64,000 nucleotides of DNA from positions 62,001 to 126,000 of the forward strand of contig WACJ01000371.1 of assembly GCA_008973525.1 (NCBI GenBank). Direction: 5' to 3'. Positions 49,950 through 62,812 of this stretch are shown piece by piece; position 1 is the first letter of the stretch; each line of letters begins with the position of its first letter. The translations under genes and the position numbers were made by a program. The notes below the pieces were generated by a model. The model was not told where the DNA came from. It did not search any database and worked only from the letters and a program-made list of their open reading frames with translations. Source of the DNA: Stenopsyche tienmushanensis (Eukaryota; Arthropoda; Insecta; Trichoptera; Stenopsychidae).

Positions 49950-51430
49950 TTTAGCATACATTTCAACCGTTGTAATTTTATATTTGCAATATTTCTGAGC
50001 AAAAGTAACAGCTATTAAAAAATTGAAGAAAACACTGATATAAATGAATTTGAAAGTGGTGACAGCAGCAGTGGCGAATCAGATTTTCGATCAAATACAT
50101 CTCCTCCGATAGTCAATAGTAGTAGACTGTAGCAAAATGTTGCCAATAATGATTATTATACTCTAAATGTACATTTTTCTGTTGGTTTAAAATCAGCAGG
50201 TCCTCAAATTCCACAAACATTTAAGAACAAAAAATTTAGGAAATTGCTAAAAAAAAATGTTCAAAGAAAGGGTTTATTTTTCTATGTGATTGCTAAATGT
50301 GGTCCATGCGTTGTTGGTCTTGGACGATTTGGGGTCGTTTTAATTTACGCTGAATTCGAGTTGCGTGATAAGATCATATTATTTTAAGAGGTCACGTAAT
50401 ACTTTGAGAAAAAAAGCAGCTCACGTTGGATAAATCGCTGAATAATATAGGCATTGGGGTGTTGGTTCTTTACTGGATAGTGTTTTATCTGAAACAATTT
50501 GGGAGTCACTGCTTGAGAGAGGATGGAAACATATTTTTGGCATTGGATTCGCACACAAAAAAGGATTACAAGCCCCCAAATGTTTGAACTCTTGTATATG
50601 CGAACAGAATTGCAACATCTGTTTTGTCAATTGGCTGCTCGCCGAATTGAGAATGGCGCGTCTTCCGACCTTCGAGAGTTATGAAAATGAGACATGGAGA
50701 AAAAAACCCAGACTTTAATAGCAGTTTGATTAGACGAACAATGTGTGTAAAATTGAGGCAGGTGAATGGACACGGAAGATAAGTCCAGTATGTTATGACG
50801 CGGTCTGATGATTCCTGTTCAACAATGGTTGTAACAATCATGATGTGGACTATAACGGTATTTTAACTCGGAAATTACTCCAAAACGGGATCATTCCATT
50901 CAGCATGTCTTGGATATTTCACCGAAGGCAGTTCCGTAAGAATCATATTTTTTCTATTCTCATGTCCGATGAAACTGAATGAGGAAACGGTAGCATGACC
51001 GATACACTTTTACTTTTGTTCAGCGAGAGTCGTCATTGACTTACAGCACCGTTGATGTTTATGATTCAATCAAAACCATCCTCAATCATGAATGATTGAA
51101 AGAGGTCAACCCAAAAATATTAAACACTTGACTCACCGGTGAGTCGCTGTGTTTTTTCGTGGAAAAATATTGGTGAATCCAACAATATCTTCACATTTTA
51201 AGGGATCTTGGTGTTTCCGCTTTATTTTTAAATAAGTTCAACAGAGGTCATCAGGGCCCATTGAATGATCTTTGCTACTTAACTCAATCTATTTTGGGAT
51301 ATATTGGTCGGAATGCTTTGTAAACCAACTTGTTCTTATTAGTACTACTGGCGAATACCCGGCATGCGTTGCAATGCCATAAGCGCTTAATAATTATTTG
51401 AAAAGAAACTCAGAACGTGGTTTATTGCTT
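49950..51430. other. Probable decayed coding sequence of unknown origin
   Basis: A plus-strand frame at about 50010-50300 reads, with stops, INEFESGDSSSGESDF and later VGLKSAGPQIPQTFKNKKF. The acidic-serine start recalls several DNA-transposon proteins, but nothing decisive can be recognised, and further downstream only short frames exist. Confidence 0.3.
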
Positions 51431-51439
51431 CAGGTCACT

Positions 51440-51714
51440 TGTAGCGCGAGCAGAAGAGCTGGGATCCAAAAGCACATGCATATTCGCTCTTGTCTCGAAG
51501 ATCGACTTAACCACCGTATTGCGCACGCAGCCTAAACTTCATTTCAGCAGACCAATATGCGCCACCATGGTGCATCCATACAATATTTTGACTATGCCTA
51601 TGTTATTCCCGCAAGTGTAAACAGTAATTTGACGCAAAGTTTTATCGCAATCGAATGAACGGCATGGAAGCACATTAAATACGGACAAACAAACATTGGT
51701 TTTTATATATTAGA
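51440..51714 (-). mobile_element. Helitron-like element fragment, inverted
   Basis: The 5' end at 51714 (inverse of TCTAATATATAAAAACCAAT) and GCCGTTCATTCGATTGCGAT as complement. Its inner block GGATCCAAAAGCACATGC is the complement of that at 5890-5920. Confidence 0.6.
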
Positions 51715-52630
51715 CTATGAAATATTTCTAATATCTCTAAAATCGCTAGGGGTTAAGCGAGCATTCGTTTCTTTCCAGAAAGAGGAATAAAAATATTACC
51801 TTCGAATAAAATAGCAAATCCAATCTGCAAACCCGAGTTTTATATTCAAATAACAACTCCCAGCACACACGGACCAATTTACAATTCAATTGCAATCGTT
51901 GCCAGCAATATCAGAAAAGGTATACGAATTGATAATTGCCCACAGGTGGACCATTTGGCATTCAAATGAAGCCGAAAAATATGACCATAAAGAAAAACGA
52001 AAAATAACACGCAAGAAAGCAATACTTACATACTACTGCTATGCACAGAGCATTTGCTCAAGCATTTGAAGCACGTAATCTTGACGTGTTTAGCGTTTAA
52101 ACATCAAATTTGTGCGAATTTAAAATAATTCAATCTGATGAAACCGCAACATGCGTTTATTCCATATACATTATATAGCATTTTATGAGTAATTATGAGA
52201 AGACGATAATATCTGCTGTTTGAACTGGTTGCAATTATTGCTTTTAGTGAAGAAGGAATAGAATGAGATTAGTAAAAAAAGGCATATTGCTAAACAGAAG
52301 AAATTGGATGCATACAATTGGAAATGGTTTAATAAAACTGGCAGCAAGAAACGTACTTGAATTATATTGCTCGTAAATGAATCCAGGATATGTCGACGAA
52401 TATTAAGAGATAAGGGATTTCAGCTATCAGAGCTAGTGGGCAGTTTGTTCTATAACTGGATGAAACAACTGACAATGCTTAACTCCTAGCCTACGTAAGC
52501 TATGTTGAACTTGCCGAAATAGAAGAATTATCATTTTGCCAACAAACCCACAATTTTATGGACTTTCTTTTTAAGGAATATTTGTCTTGGAATCAATATT
52601 ACAGCATCTGAACTGATGGTGCACCATTAA
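51715..52630. other. No gene seen
   Basis: AT-rich, short frames only, no recognised repeat. Confidence 0.35.
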
Positions 52631-52634
52631 TGCT

Positions 52635-52890
52635 TAGAATGCATCAGTACAACTAAAATAACACTCGATTAAAACATCTTCACTATGCTGTTTTTGTTCC
52701 ATTGTGAGCAAAAGCGGCACCCATCTTGCGCACAGCTTTCTCATGTCAAAATTTTCAATCAATGTACGAAGTACAACACTTTTTGAAATGCCTAAATATT
52801 AACTCGTCCACTTTCAGTCGACGGTCATCCAATACCATGCTGCGATGCTCGTCTCTTGGCAGCTCATACGGCCTCATTTAAACTCTGCCA
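52635..52890 (-). pseudogene. Mariner transposase N-terminal fragment, heavily decayed
   Basis: TTTTTGTTCCATTGTGAGCA...GGCACCCATCTTGCGCACAG parallels the mariner fragment at 9400-9450 (complement of the CARWVPRLLT-DQK coding region). Upstream part recalls the conserved HTH linker. Multiple stops. Confidence 0.55.
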
Positions 52891-52989
52891 CCCAATATTT
52901 TATTGTGGTAAACGAAAGAACAGACTAACCCCAGAGTAGAATCTAGCTCGACTTTAGTTGGACTTTGAATTGGATTGATTGGACTGAGA

Positions 52990-53900
52990 TCTTTCAAATA
53001 AAAGTATTGTATCACGAAACGATGATCATTTTTCCATGTTTACAAATTCTCTGAGAACGTTCACTATTAATGCCAAACAAATACTGGAACAGATCTGGAA
53101 CCTGTGCAAACCATGGAAAGGGGCACGTCCCCAGGCAAAGAAATGCAATGGTGTCAGGTCTGGATACCGTGCAAAGCCCTAAATAAGGCAGGTCTTCAGG
53201 TAAAGAAATCCAGTGATAGACTTTGTAAGCTACGGAAAAGAGAACATTCCCGGACATTGAAATCCAATGGTGTCAGGTCTGGAGACTGTGCGAGTCAAGG
53301 AATAGAGGACGCCCCGGGACAAAGAAATTCAGATCTGAAAACCGTGCAAACCACGGAATAAGGCACGTCCTCAGGCAAAGAAATCAAGCGGTGTCAGATC
53401 TGGAGACTGCGCAAGCCACAGAATAGGGCCGTCAAAAAATACACAGTTGAAGTAAGAAAAGGGTGTCGTGCGTGTACCCAAAGCCGAGGTGGCCAGTTTT
53501 TTACAAAGCCAATTTTGTAAATAAATTTAATACAAACATCTTAAGCGTAAAAAGTATTTTCTTAGCCCTGACTTTTTAAATCTAAACTAAGTTCAAAATA
53601 GTTGTTAGTTTTTTATTGAAAGAATTTAGAAGTTGACATTTCTCATTCGTTTGCATATTTTATGTGACTGGAAGCTCAGAAGTACTTTTCTTTAAATCAA
53701 TTGCATAAAATAATTATTCATTTAGATAAAAAATACATTGGATAACACAAAACAGTTATTTCATGCTATTATTACCACAGAAAAGTTATGACGATTTAAA
53801 GGTGAAATTTTTGGTATTTTTTCAAAATGTTGAAAAAAAATTATATTTCGACAACCCTCACATTTAGGACATAGGGCCAGATAGGGTACTTCTGGGACTA
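52990..53900 (-). pseudogene. Inverted relative of the 6120-6995 element
   Basis: 53640-53680 (TTTCTCATTCGTTTGCATAT) and 53855-53880 (CGACAACCCTCACATTTAGG) are complements of words at 6215-6390. 53100-53425 has become a tandem array of its transposase segment. Confidence 0.55.
53100..53425 (-). repeat. Minisatellite built from a transposase motif (about 55-65 bp unit)
   Basis: Five to six degenerate units begin near 53104, 53168, 53224, 53290, 53344 and 53408 with GCAAACCACGGAATA-like words, followed by GGCAAAGAAATCCAATGGTG and TCAGGTCTGGA. The minus strand of each unit spells a variant of PDLTPLDFFAWG. Confidence 0.7.
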
Positions 53901-53999
53901 ACCTCGTACCTTAAATGACCAATGATAAAATGTCAATATATATTTGGAATCAGACCGGAAAAGGTTCATTTTCAAAAACAAGTCCTAAATAATTGATTA

Positions 54000-54161
54000 T
54001 ACACTTAAACCTTTTTTTGTGCGGTAGATGCGTTCCGAGGAAAATCGCACAAAAAGAAATCGCACAAAAAAGATGACTTTTATAGGAAAAAGTGAAGATG
54101 CGTTCCATGCATTTTAAAAACCGCATAACTTTGAAATCGCACAAAAATATGTTTGAGTGTA
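54000..54161. mobile_element. MITE of the TGCGAT family, copy 3 (162 bp)
   Basis: TACACTTAAACCTTTTTTTG TGCG at the left and CGCACAAAAATATGTTTGAG TGTA at the right; inner GATGCGTTCC words are repeated in opposite senses. The smallest, most symmetric member. Confidence 0.7.
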
Positions 54162-55726
54162 GTTATAAAAGTAAGATCTTGGAAGAATCTTTATATCTTG
54201 GAAGAAGGATGCTATCAATATTGATTTTATGGCGCGTCGCTTAATTGGGACACCTATGATAAATTGGGCGTCATTTAATTTCTCAATAAAGGTAATTGCA
54301 TCAGTTTTTTAAACAAAGAAAACATTTTAATTAAATAATGTTTGCGACAATGATAATCTAGTTAAGAATGTATGGCGAGTGATTAATATCAAGAAATTCA
54401 TCAAAATCTCGATTACACTATCGCATGATTTTGCACCTTTTAATTATCATAAATGGTAAGAAACCGATTAAATTATCTTTTAAAAAAATCATAGACTTGC
54501 AATAAACATGGTTTGCGATGGCCATGGTTAGGATGTCAACAAATAAATAGAAGATAAATTGAACAAAATCATAACAACAAAAATGTTACATTATGTTGCT
54601 TTCAAAATCCAATCCGATCTTGAGAAGCCAAAGATCACCAGTTCATTTTATTTTTGGTGAAGACCTTCCTCTTCATAGCTTCCCACGGATTGCATTCCTC
54701 GAGGGTTATATTCGTTAATGTGGCATATGTCTTCCGAGTCATTATTTTCATCATGATGTTTAATCCAATCATCATAAGTGAATTGTGCTACAAACATCAT
54801 AATAATTGTGAATTAAACTCTATAAACCGGTTAAATGTCGTCTACACACAACAACGTGCTTATGAATCATACAAAACGCCTACACTACTATAAGCAAGAA
54901 ACTGACCCAACCAAAACTACAAGAGCTACGCGCACGAATTAACCCTTTAAACGCGACATCAGATGAATCAAACGGCATTAACGTCGATAATATTAAAAAT
55001 CAAGCCACATAGGACGTTCATGAATTGTAAATTTCCATCCGAACATGGATATTTTTAGATGGGACAAAAAATTACAATAGGTATTCTCCGTTTCAATCAA
55101 TACGACTATTGTGTCATGTACCCGAAGACAAAGGCACATTCGAATGGAATGTTCATATACATTTATGTTTTCCGCCTAAATAGCTATGAGACCTAACAGG
55201 TTTTTTAAATGGACTTCTCGCTCAATTCAATTACGCTTCTCCAACGAACACAATGGTGTAAATAAGGAGATTCTTATCGGTCGCCCTGAATTTAATCGAA
55301 TGCCATAAATTTATGATCTGGTACCCCGGGCTAATATTTTCCCTCGCAATCCAATTACCTAGCGCATAATAGAACAAATTTCTGATGACAAATATACTAT
55401 CTTATCTCGCATGGCGATTATCTGTGAACAACTCAAATGAATTAGCACAGCGGCCATAATAAAAGGAAAAGTCGAACGCCCATGAAAAATTGAATAATCA
55501 ATATTGACATTGTCAACAGGATATGCCTTGGCTAAAAATCGTTTTCTTGCTCGTAAAGGAAAAACGTATACGAATTGTTTCCGTTCACGCACTCATACTG
55601 TTCGCTCGACAGACATTTATTACTTTTGTCTACTGTCATTTTGTAGACATTTTCAAGACTTTGTACGACCAAATTGTCAATGATTTTGACTATCGTGGAA
55701 AAATAACAGAAGAAAAAAGTAAAATA
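54162..55726. other. No gene seen
   Basis: AT-rich sequence with short frames on both strands; no recognised motif. Confidence 0.35.
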
Positions 55727-56277
55727 CAGCGGACCTGCGGTAATCCGGCCCCGGTATAATCCGGCGCCCCCTGTATTCCGACATCTCAATACAAATATAG
55801 TACATATGGACGATAAAGTTTCGACAATGTAAAAAATACAAACATTCTGAATCGTCTAAATCGTAATGAATATTTTTGTAAATCAGCAAATGAGTATGGC
55901 GGAGGACGATCCACAATTTATAATACTAAAAAGAACCGCAAGAAAGGCAAGAGACAAACATTCAAGAAAGCTAAACATCCAAAGATGGAGGAAGCTTTGT
56001 ATATATGCTTCAGTTCAGTTTCTTCAGTAAAGAAACAAGCATACACATATTAGCTATGAAAGCAAAGTTGTTTTACACGGAGATTTAAAAAAAAAAAAAT
56101 AATTAGTGCTATAGCCATGGTGTTTATGACTTTTGTTTTATCCATGTAAATCTCATCATTTTCATATTTTTCCGATTACAAGTACTTCCTTCCAAAAAGT
56201 TCCGGTCTACAGGGGGTCAAGGGCAGTACTCTATAGTCCGACAAATTCGACACTCCCATGCAAAACGTGTAAATAGT
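55727..56277 (+). mobile_element. Pogo-like element copy C
   Basis: Left terminus CAGCGGACCTGCGGTAATCC preceded by TA, then TCCGGCGCCCCCTGTATTCC and GACATCTCAATACAAATATA. The right part TTCCAAAAAGTTCCGGTCTA / ATAGTCCGACAAATTCGACA / TGCAAAACG is lost before the terminal repeat. Confidence 0.65.
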
Positions 56278-56414
56278 ATTCAAGCTCTATATATCAAGGT
56301 AATAATGTTTACAAATAAAAAAATGCAAATACTTATTTTTAAGATGCATATTTTATTTATACGAAGATGGTCCCAAAAGTACGATTGTTGTTTTAAAAAA
56401 TCACTTTCATAATC

Positions 56415-56640
56415 AGACAGATCATGGAAGGCCCCAGGTGCGCATTTATCCCCGAAAATGTCGTACAAAGTCCCAAAAGAGGACGGCGTGACCACAAGGT
56501 CTGTGTGTCCAACCGGTCCGCTTTTCGGACCGCCGACATGATGAATGAGCGCCTCGCCATCGGACGCCGTACCCGAACATATCTACAGAACGATTACAAA
56601 CTCTCATTACAAAACCTTGATGTCCGAAGAAGATTGATCG
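56415..56640 (+). repeat. Unknown dispersed repeat ('NRSAF' family), copy 5
   Basis: The plus-strand frame from 56424 is open: EGPRCAFIPENVVQSPKRGR, RDHKVCVSNRSAFRTADMMN, ERLAIGRRTRTYLQNDYKLS then LQN. It aligns residue by residue with copy 4. Confidence 0.7.
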
Positions 56641-57053
56641 ATCGAAAATATTGTTGTCTTTATTTTATTGCGGGCTTGTGCCGGCTGGGTGGATCCAATG
56701 TTTAAGCGATAAGGACGAAATGAGGGATTAAACAATATAGTATATACTATAAAAACGGACAGAGTCAGTCAGTGTTGATTCATGTAAAGTAAAATAAAAA
56801 CTATGTGCAATATTCGACTGGGTCGATCTAAGATTAATATGGCATTGTTCTCAGTACCTGAGTTTTTCTCTTCCTCCTCGATAAAGGTACATTATTTTAC
56901 CTTATGATTCCTATGCATTATTCATGGATGGATACGTCATTGAATACGACGACAATAAGGAAAGACGATACCTAAACTAAATAATGATGGTCAAAGGCTT
57001 TCATGGCGATAGCAACATTGCCATGTACCTTTTTAATAGAAGCCGCATAGCCT

Positions 57054-57284
57054 TTAACCTTTCCTTTACTGTGGTGTATTTATTACACTGAGTGGAGTTG
57101 TAGTAAAGTTGTAATAATGGGAATTTTTACGACATTGAATCTCGATATACTATCTATATCGATATATATATACTATCTATACTTATTTATATATTATCGA
57201 ATATCGATATTATATTTAATAAATACGGGGTTTTAGAATGTCATATGGCGTACTAAATACATAGCATCGTAAAGGAAAGGTTAA
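57054..57284. mobile_element. piggyBac-like MITE (TTAA flanks)
   Basis: TTAACCTTTCCTTTAC at 57054 and its exact complement GTAAAGGAAAGGTTAA ending 57284, followed inward by imperfect extension. TTAA at both ends is the piggyBac target signature. 231 bp, no coding capacity. Confidence 0.75.
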
Positions 57285-59185
57285 AACTGTCAGATTTACC
57301 AAAATCGTAATGCTTCCTTCCATACAGATAGTTGACAGTTTGAAAAAAAGATGAATCCCATTTCTTGGACATAAATGCATCCTTTCTTTGACACGACATA
57401 CATTTCAGAAATTTTCTTTTTCGCAATATAAAGATTCCTCAATCTCTTCCCTTTCAGATTCAGGAATTTCAATTACGTCCTCGCTTTAACACATTTCGTT
57501 GTGTTCGAAACTTGTAGCAAAGCGGTCTCGAGACGGCGTATTGATATTTGGTTCGACGCATTGGCAAGAAGATCTCCGTGGATGTTGTGTTAATTGTGTA
57601 TTGTCAATGTGCTTTATTAAAAACAAATAGTTACAACGCATCCTCATAAGACAAATAATGGGAAAACATGGCGTAATTCATAAAAATATGTTTTCCGTAC
57701 GTGATGCGTTAAAAGGGAATTGAATCAATAAATAAATAGTTTACCCAACAGCCACCATTAAATGTATGTCGTATGTCGGTCTGTCGGTTGAAAACTTATA
57801 ATACGCAACGACCATGTTTGATAATTGAAATGTTCAATTACATCACTTGTGCGTTTCAAACATAGAAGTCGAAAGCAAAATTGATTAATCAAACATCGTA
57901 ACATCATTTCATCGCCAATTGAATATTGTAAAGCGATTTCATTTTCGTTCTAGCGAACATGAACATCCATATATGAATATGAATTTATGCAAGATATGAA
58001 ATCGTGGCCGGAAGTGCAACTTAGGATAAGAAAATAATAAAACATAAATAACAATGAGTGTCGACATTGACGACCTTTTGTATAAGTCAAATTAATAATA
58101 AATATTTGGCATAATGCAACAATGCATAAATAAAATTAAAAAAATAAAATAATAATACATTTTATCTTCCTCTGCAGTTCTCTGTTATTAACAGCTGTTC
58201 AACAGCTGTAAAACAACCGGTTATTGTTAAGACCAGTTATTTTTCCTTCCTCGAATAATTCTTTTTGTTAAAATATTCAAATTTAATGGAAAACGATCAA
58301 AGATTTATTGCCGTCGTTTTGGCACAATTTTTGTAGTGTGAATTCAAATACGCCAGAATATCATCATGTTACTGACACTTGTACAATATATAATCCTTAA
58401 GCTTAATATTGATAGTCGTTTCCCGGTTTATGAAAAAAATACAAAAATCTTTGTATGGAACTGTGCGCTTCACAGTTCCAGCGGCGTGATTTTTGGCTGT
58501 TGGGCGAAGTTGCGAGGAGAGAGAGCACTGTCGCTTCTGCAGTGCCGACCCTAGCGCGTTGGTGGAAGGTAGTTATTTTACTTCGTGTGTGTGAACTGGT
58601 GATTGTGTTATGTATCCTTCCCGATGTTCGCAACAACACGAATTTTCAATTTGGGCACGATTAACAACACTTTCGACAAACAAAAAACAGCTGGGTAAAG
58701 GCGTGTTTTCACGAGTCAAGTCTAATCTCACGATCGACAAAAGGTAAAACCTTTGTTCCAATAGAGTTGATCATGTTTATAATGAATCAACATTGATTGC
58801 AAGTTGAAACTAAAAATTAAAAACTTGTTCGGAAAAAAATCTATATATTATTCACACGCACTATTCGCCGATCATGTGCAGTTACTACTTCATAAATTAA
58901 ATATTTTTTTGTTATTTAAATAAATCAGTTTTTATTGGCATCAGTGAACAAATGCTGATTCAAGCAGTATTCAATTTTTGTTGATCAACTATAATCGATC
59001 AACTAAACTTGACTCATGAGAACGCGCCTTAATACACACAGATTGTATGTGATTTATAATTTTGATCAGATAATCAAATATCAAAGGCGCTTGAAGAGTT
59101 TCATTCCTATCAAACATTCACAAACATCAACATCATCGCAAAGGCAAAAAAATGTGACAAGATTCTTTATAATATATAATATAGC
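57285..59185. other. Gene-free stretch with one GC-richer patch
   Basis: A GC-richer patch at about 58440-58580 has a plus-strand frame (MELCASQFQRRDFWLLGEVA...) followed by a possible GTAGTT donor. No family is recognised and no partner exon is seen, so no gene is called. Confidence 0.3.
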
Positions 59186-59189
59186 ATAG

Positions 59190-59600
59190 CAAGACAATCT
59201 TCAATTTGAGGCAGAGTCAATTGTAAATAAATACTGTTGATAGCATATAAGACCACGTCATTTCTTTATATAAACAATACACAAAAAATCGATTCATTTG
59301 CTCCTGCTTTAGAAGGAAATGATAATTGGACAAAGACTCATTCAACAAGCAGCGACGAACAGGAAGCAATTAAATAAATAAACACTGTCGATAACATAAA
59401 ATATTCGGTCATTTCTTTGCATAAACAAATAACACACTTGAAATCGAAATCATTATTAATTGATAATTTTGGGCTAAAGATTTATACAATCGTGCGATGT
59501 GTGCGTGGAAGCTCTCCGTCTCTGTTTCCCGAACTGCGCTATGTTCTGTCTCTGTCTGTCTCCGAGCTCAATGTACAAGAGTGCTCTTTCGGAATAGTGG
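59190..59600. repeat. CCACGTCATTTCTTTA family repeat, copy 2
   Basis: Parallels 36430-36935 over its full length, including ACCACGTCATTTCTTTATAT, GCTCCTGCTTTAGAAGGAAA and CCGAACTGCGCTATGTTCTG. Confidence 0.6.
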
Positions 59601-59609
59601 AGGGGGGAT

Positions 59610-61905
59610 CCCAGGCCCTGGGATAGTACTCCTTTAGGGGTTAAAGCGAACTTCAAAACAAAGTATTGAGAAATAAAATATCTTCTTGGTATGTTCATAA
59701 TAGTAACACCCACAAAGGTTTTATAATAAAAAATGTTGTGAACTAAAAGAGGAAAATTATTAGGAAACATAGTGAGAAGGCTAAAAATATCAATACCATT
59801 CGACCTATGCTACACCCGAGGCTAGCTTTCTAGCTGGGGTAGCAGGAAAGTGCAGGTATGCTGGTAACTTTAGCTTCATTTTTGAACTTAAAACTAGCTT
59901 AAAAATTATGCTGGCTCTGTTTACACAAGACTAGAATTGCTGATTTGCCAGCACTTGCTTCCTATCCTAGTTTAAAAGCTAGCCTCGTGTGCAATAGCCA
60001 TTAGAAATCAAGCTGTTTATTGGTTGCAAAAAAAAGCAATTGCAGTGGTATTAATTAAAACCTACTATTAACTTTTATCCGCCATTTCAACATGAAAACA
60101 AGCAATGGAAATTTGTCAGATCAATCCAGAACGTCCGAGTACATGTTGACACAGAGATAAAATATTTGAAAATAAAGGCAATTTAAGCGGAAGAGATGTA
60201 ATTTCATGAATCATCTCGTATCTCGTCAACTGCTTTGAGTTTTTTATTTGATCTACCCAAACTCTTTCATCGGGTCATTGCTGTCTGCGTTTATATCGCT
60301 TCAAAGGGCAACTGTAATGTCGCACGATTGTCCACCCAGACATGTGCTCACTCCGAGACCATTTTGTCAAAGATTCGTCTCAAATGATGGAAATAAGCGA
60401 TCCATTCATGCCTTCGAACAAATTCCGGCTATTCACATGGTTTTAATTAATCCATCTCATGTGCAGCGACCTCAAATAGGACGTTCGCACAGCGGACAGA
60501 CTTGAATGTCAATAAAACTAAGACCGAAGACTGGAAAATTTAAAGTCACACGACCTAAAATATGGAAACGAACCTCACCCACGCGACATGCATATGGCAG
60601 ACGAAGTAAACAAGACTTGTAGAAATATATGTCGTGTTTAGAAACAGCATTCTATATTTGCTGCCTCGAAAAGCCAATAAAAGCGTGGTGCACGCACATT
60701 GACCTGGGACGTGAGAATATTGGTCAAGGCATATGCATTGGTGTTCCTTACTAAATTCACTTCATCGTGGATTAAGAAGCTCATATTACCGCAGATGATC
60801 ATAGTTTCATCACCGCGGAAAACGCGGATTATCGATTTGCAACCGAGGATCAGCTCAATTGACATTGGCATAAATAACTCACGTTTGACATTATGATGTT
60901 CTTTCAGAACCAGACAAACGTGACACGTAGAATTGCATTGGCCAAGGCGATAAATTATTCAAGATCTCATTCACCGCAAATTTCCAACCCTCTAAATAAA
61001 TGAAAACCTTTCTAAAAATAACCCCACGCCTTCGCCTTGTCCATTTCGTCGTCTAGACGTCTTCTTGCACGTCAGTATCCACGATTTCGCAGACGATATT
61101 AACGTCTATTTCCATTTATCAAACTCCAGACTTAGAGCAGAATATACTTTTGCGATTGCTTTGAAAAAAAATCAGATTACCACAAGGTACGTATAAAAAA
61201 ACACTATTTAACGATAGCGTTTAAGATTCATAAGTTGAAATTCACATATCAACACATAAACTGTGGGAAACATATATTTTGTGAATTGTCTTTTGATTAA
61301 CAGTATTTGCATGTCAAGCCTTCATGATTAAATGACAATACAAAATATTACAAAAATGTGTCCTGGAAACAACCCTCAAATTTAATAATTAATAACAAAT
61401 GTAATTTAAAATCATTGTAAAATGTTTCAAACTTTTCAATATCTATACTTTTGGCAGAATATTTGATAAATACTATCTCGAAAAACATATTCAGATTTGT
61501 TGGTTATTTTAAATGTAATGACATTTAATGTAGATATACTTTTTTCATGCGCGATGCTGAAAGATTTCCCGCGTCGGAAGGCGTCAGACACAAGCGTCCC
61601 CCCGCAATTAATGTGTTAACGCGTGCGCAAAGACCGAATGTCCTTCAATTTTGCATGGCTTCGTCCTTTATTGTCCTCCCCGGATGGAATGCTTATGCCA
61701 TATAATATAATTAACGATCAAAATGGAACGCCCGCACGATTAGTGACTAACATATCGATGACATTTTTTAATCAATCGACTAATTCGTGGAAGGCTTCTG
61801 CTTCGTACGGATACACTGTCAAAAATTAAATAAAATTGGTCAGTTTTGCGCATAAATGATCAATTATGATGAAATCTTATTTTATTATATATTCCTTACG
61901 GAATG
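59610..61905. other. No gene seen
   Basis: Mixed-composition sequence. A short plus-strand frame at 61623-61829 and others have no recognisable domain. Confidence 0.35.
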
Positions 61906-62812
61906 CAGTAGACCCGCGGTAATCCGGCCCTAATTTAATCCAGCGCCCCTTGTAGTCCGACATCCCAATACAAGTACACTTACATCTTTTTTATGCGAAT
62001 ACGCATAAAAAATCTCCATATCACGATCTGCGTAAAAAATGAATGGTTAAATTTTAGTGCAAAGTTTAACCTTTTGAGTAGTGAGCTAAATTAAAATCAT
62101 GATAAACTTAGATCCTATATTTGTATGTCCGCCACTTATCATCTGTACAAATCCAATTATCTGCCAGGACCGTCGCAGCATGTATGAAACTTGTATTTAA
62201 ACAAATAAACACTATCAATAGCACATAATATTCAATCATTTCTTTGTGTAAACATTACACTTGAAATTGATTAATTATATTAATCACATATCATTATTAG
62301 TCGATTAATTTGGTTTAACGATTTATACAATCTTCAAAGATTTTAATTAAGCAATTCTAAGATAAATATTTAGTGGTTTTATTTATATTATTTTTTATAA
62401 ACTTCTTTTATGCGATTTTTGATACATTCTATCACAATAATTTGAAGTTATGCGGTTTTTAAAAATAATGGATTCCTCAGTTTTCTATGTAATTCAAGCA
62501 TTTTTATGCGATTTTTTTTATATGCGACTCCCCGTGGAACGTATCTATCGCATAAAAACAGACCCAAGTGTATAGTGTGGTAAAGCTTCGTCAATGTAAA
62601 AAAGTTTGATTCTGAGCGGCCTAAATCGTATGATGATACACAATTTATAATACAAAAAAGATCCACAAGAACATTCAAAAATTCATATTTAACCTTGTGT
62701 TGTCTATGTATATTTCATATTTTTTTCGGATTACAAGTACTCCTTTCCAAAATGATTCCGGACTACAAGGGATCAGGCACAGTACTCTATAGTCCGACAA
62801 ATTGGATATTTT
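61906..62812 (+). mobile_element. Pogo-like element copy D with nested MITE
   Basis: Left terminus CAGTAGACCCGCGGTAATCC, then TTGTAGTCCGACATCCCAAT; the right part (TTCCAAAATGATTCCGGACT, ATAGTCCGACAAATTGGATA) at 62745-62812. A TGCGAT-family MITE occupies 61975-62572, and within that is a scrap of the CCACGTCATTTCTTTA repeat (62185-62335): three levels of nesting. Confidence 0.65.
61975..62572. mobile_element. MITE of the TGCGAT family, copy 4 (nested)
   Basis: Left TACACTTACATCTTTTTTAT then GCGA; right ATCGCATAAAAACAGACCCA then AGTGTA. Longer than copy 1 because another repeat lies inside it. Confidence 0.65.

Noticed and set aside
58403..58664. Protein-coding exon in the GC-richer patch
   Set aside because: Frames on both strands are short, resemble nothing known, and no partner exon with matching phase was found.
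61623..61829. 68-codon plus-strand frame
   Set aside because: No domain, no splice partner, and flanked by repeats; length is expected by chance.
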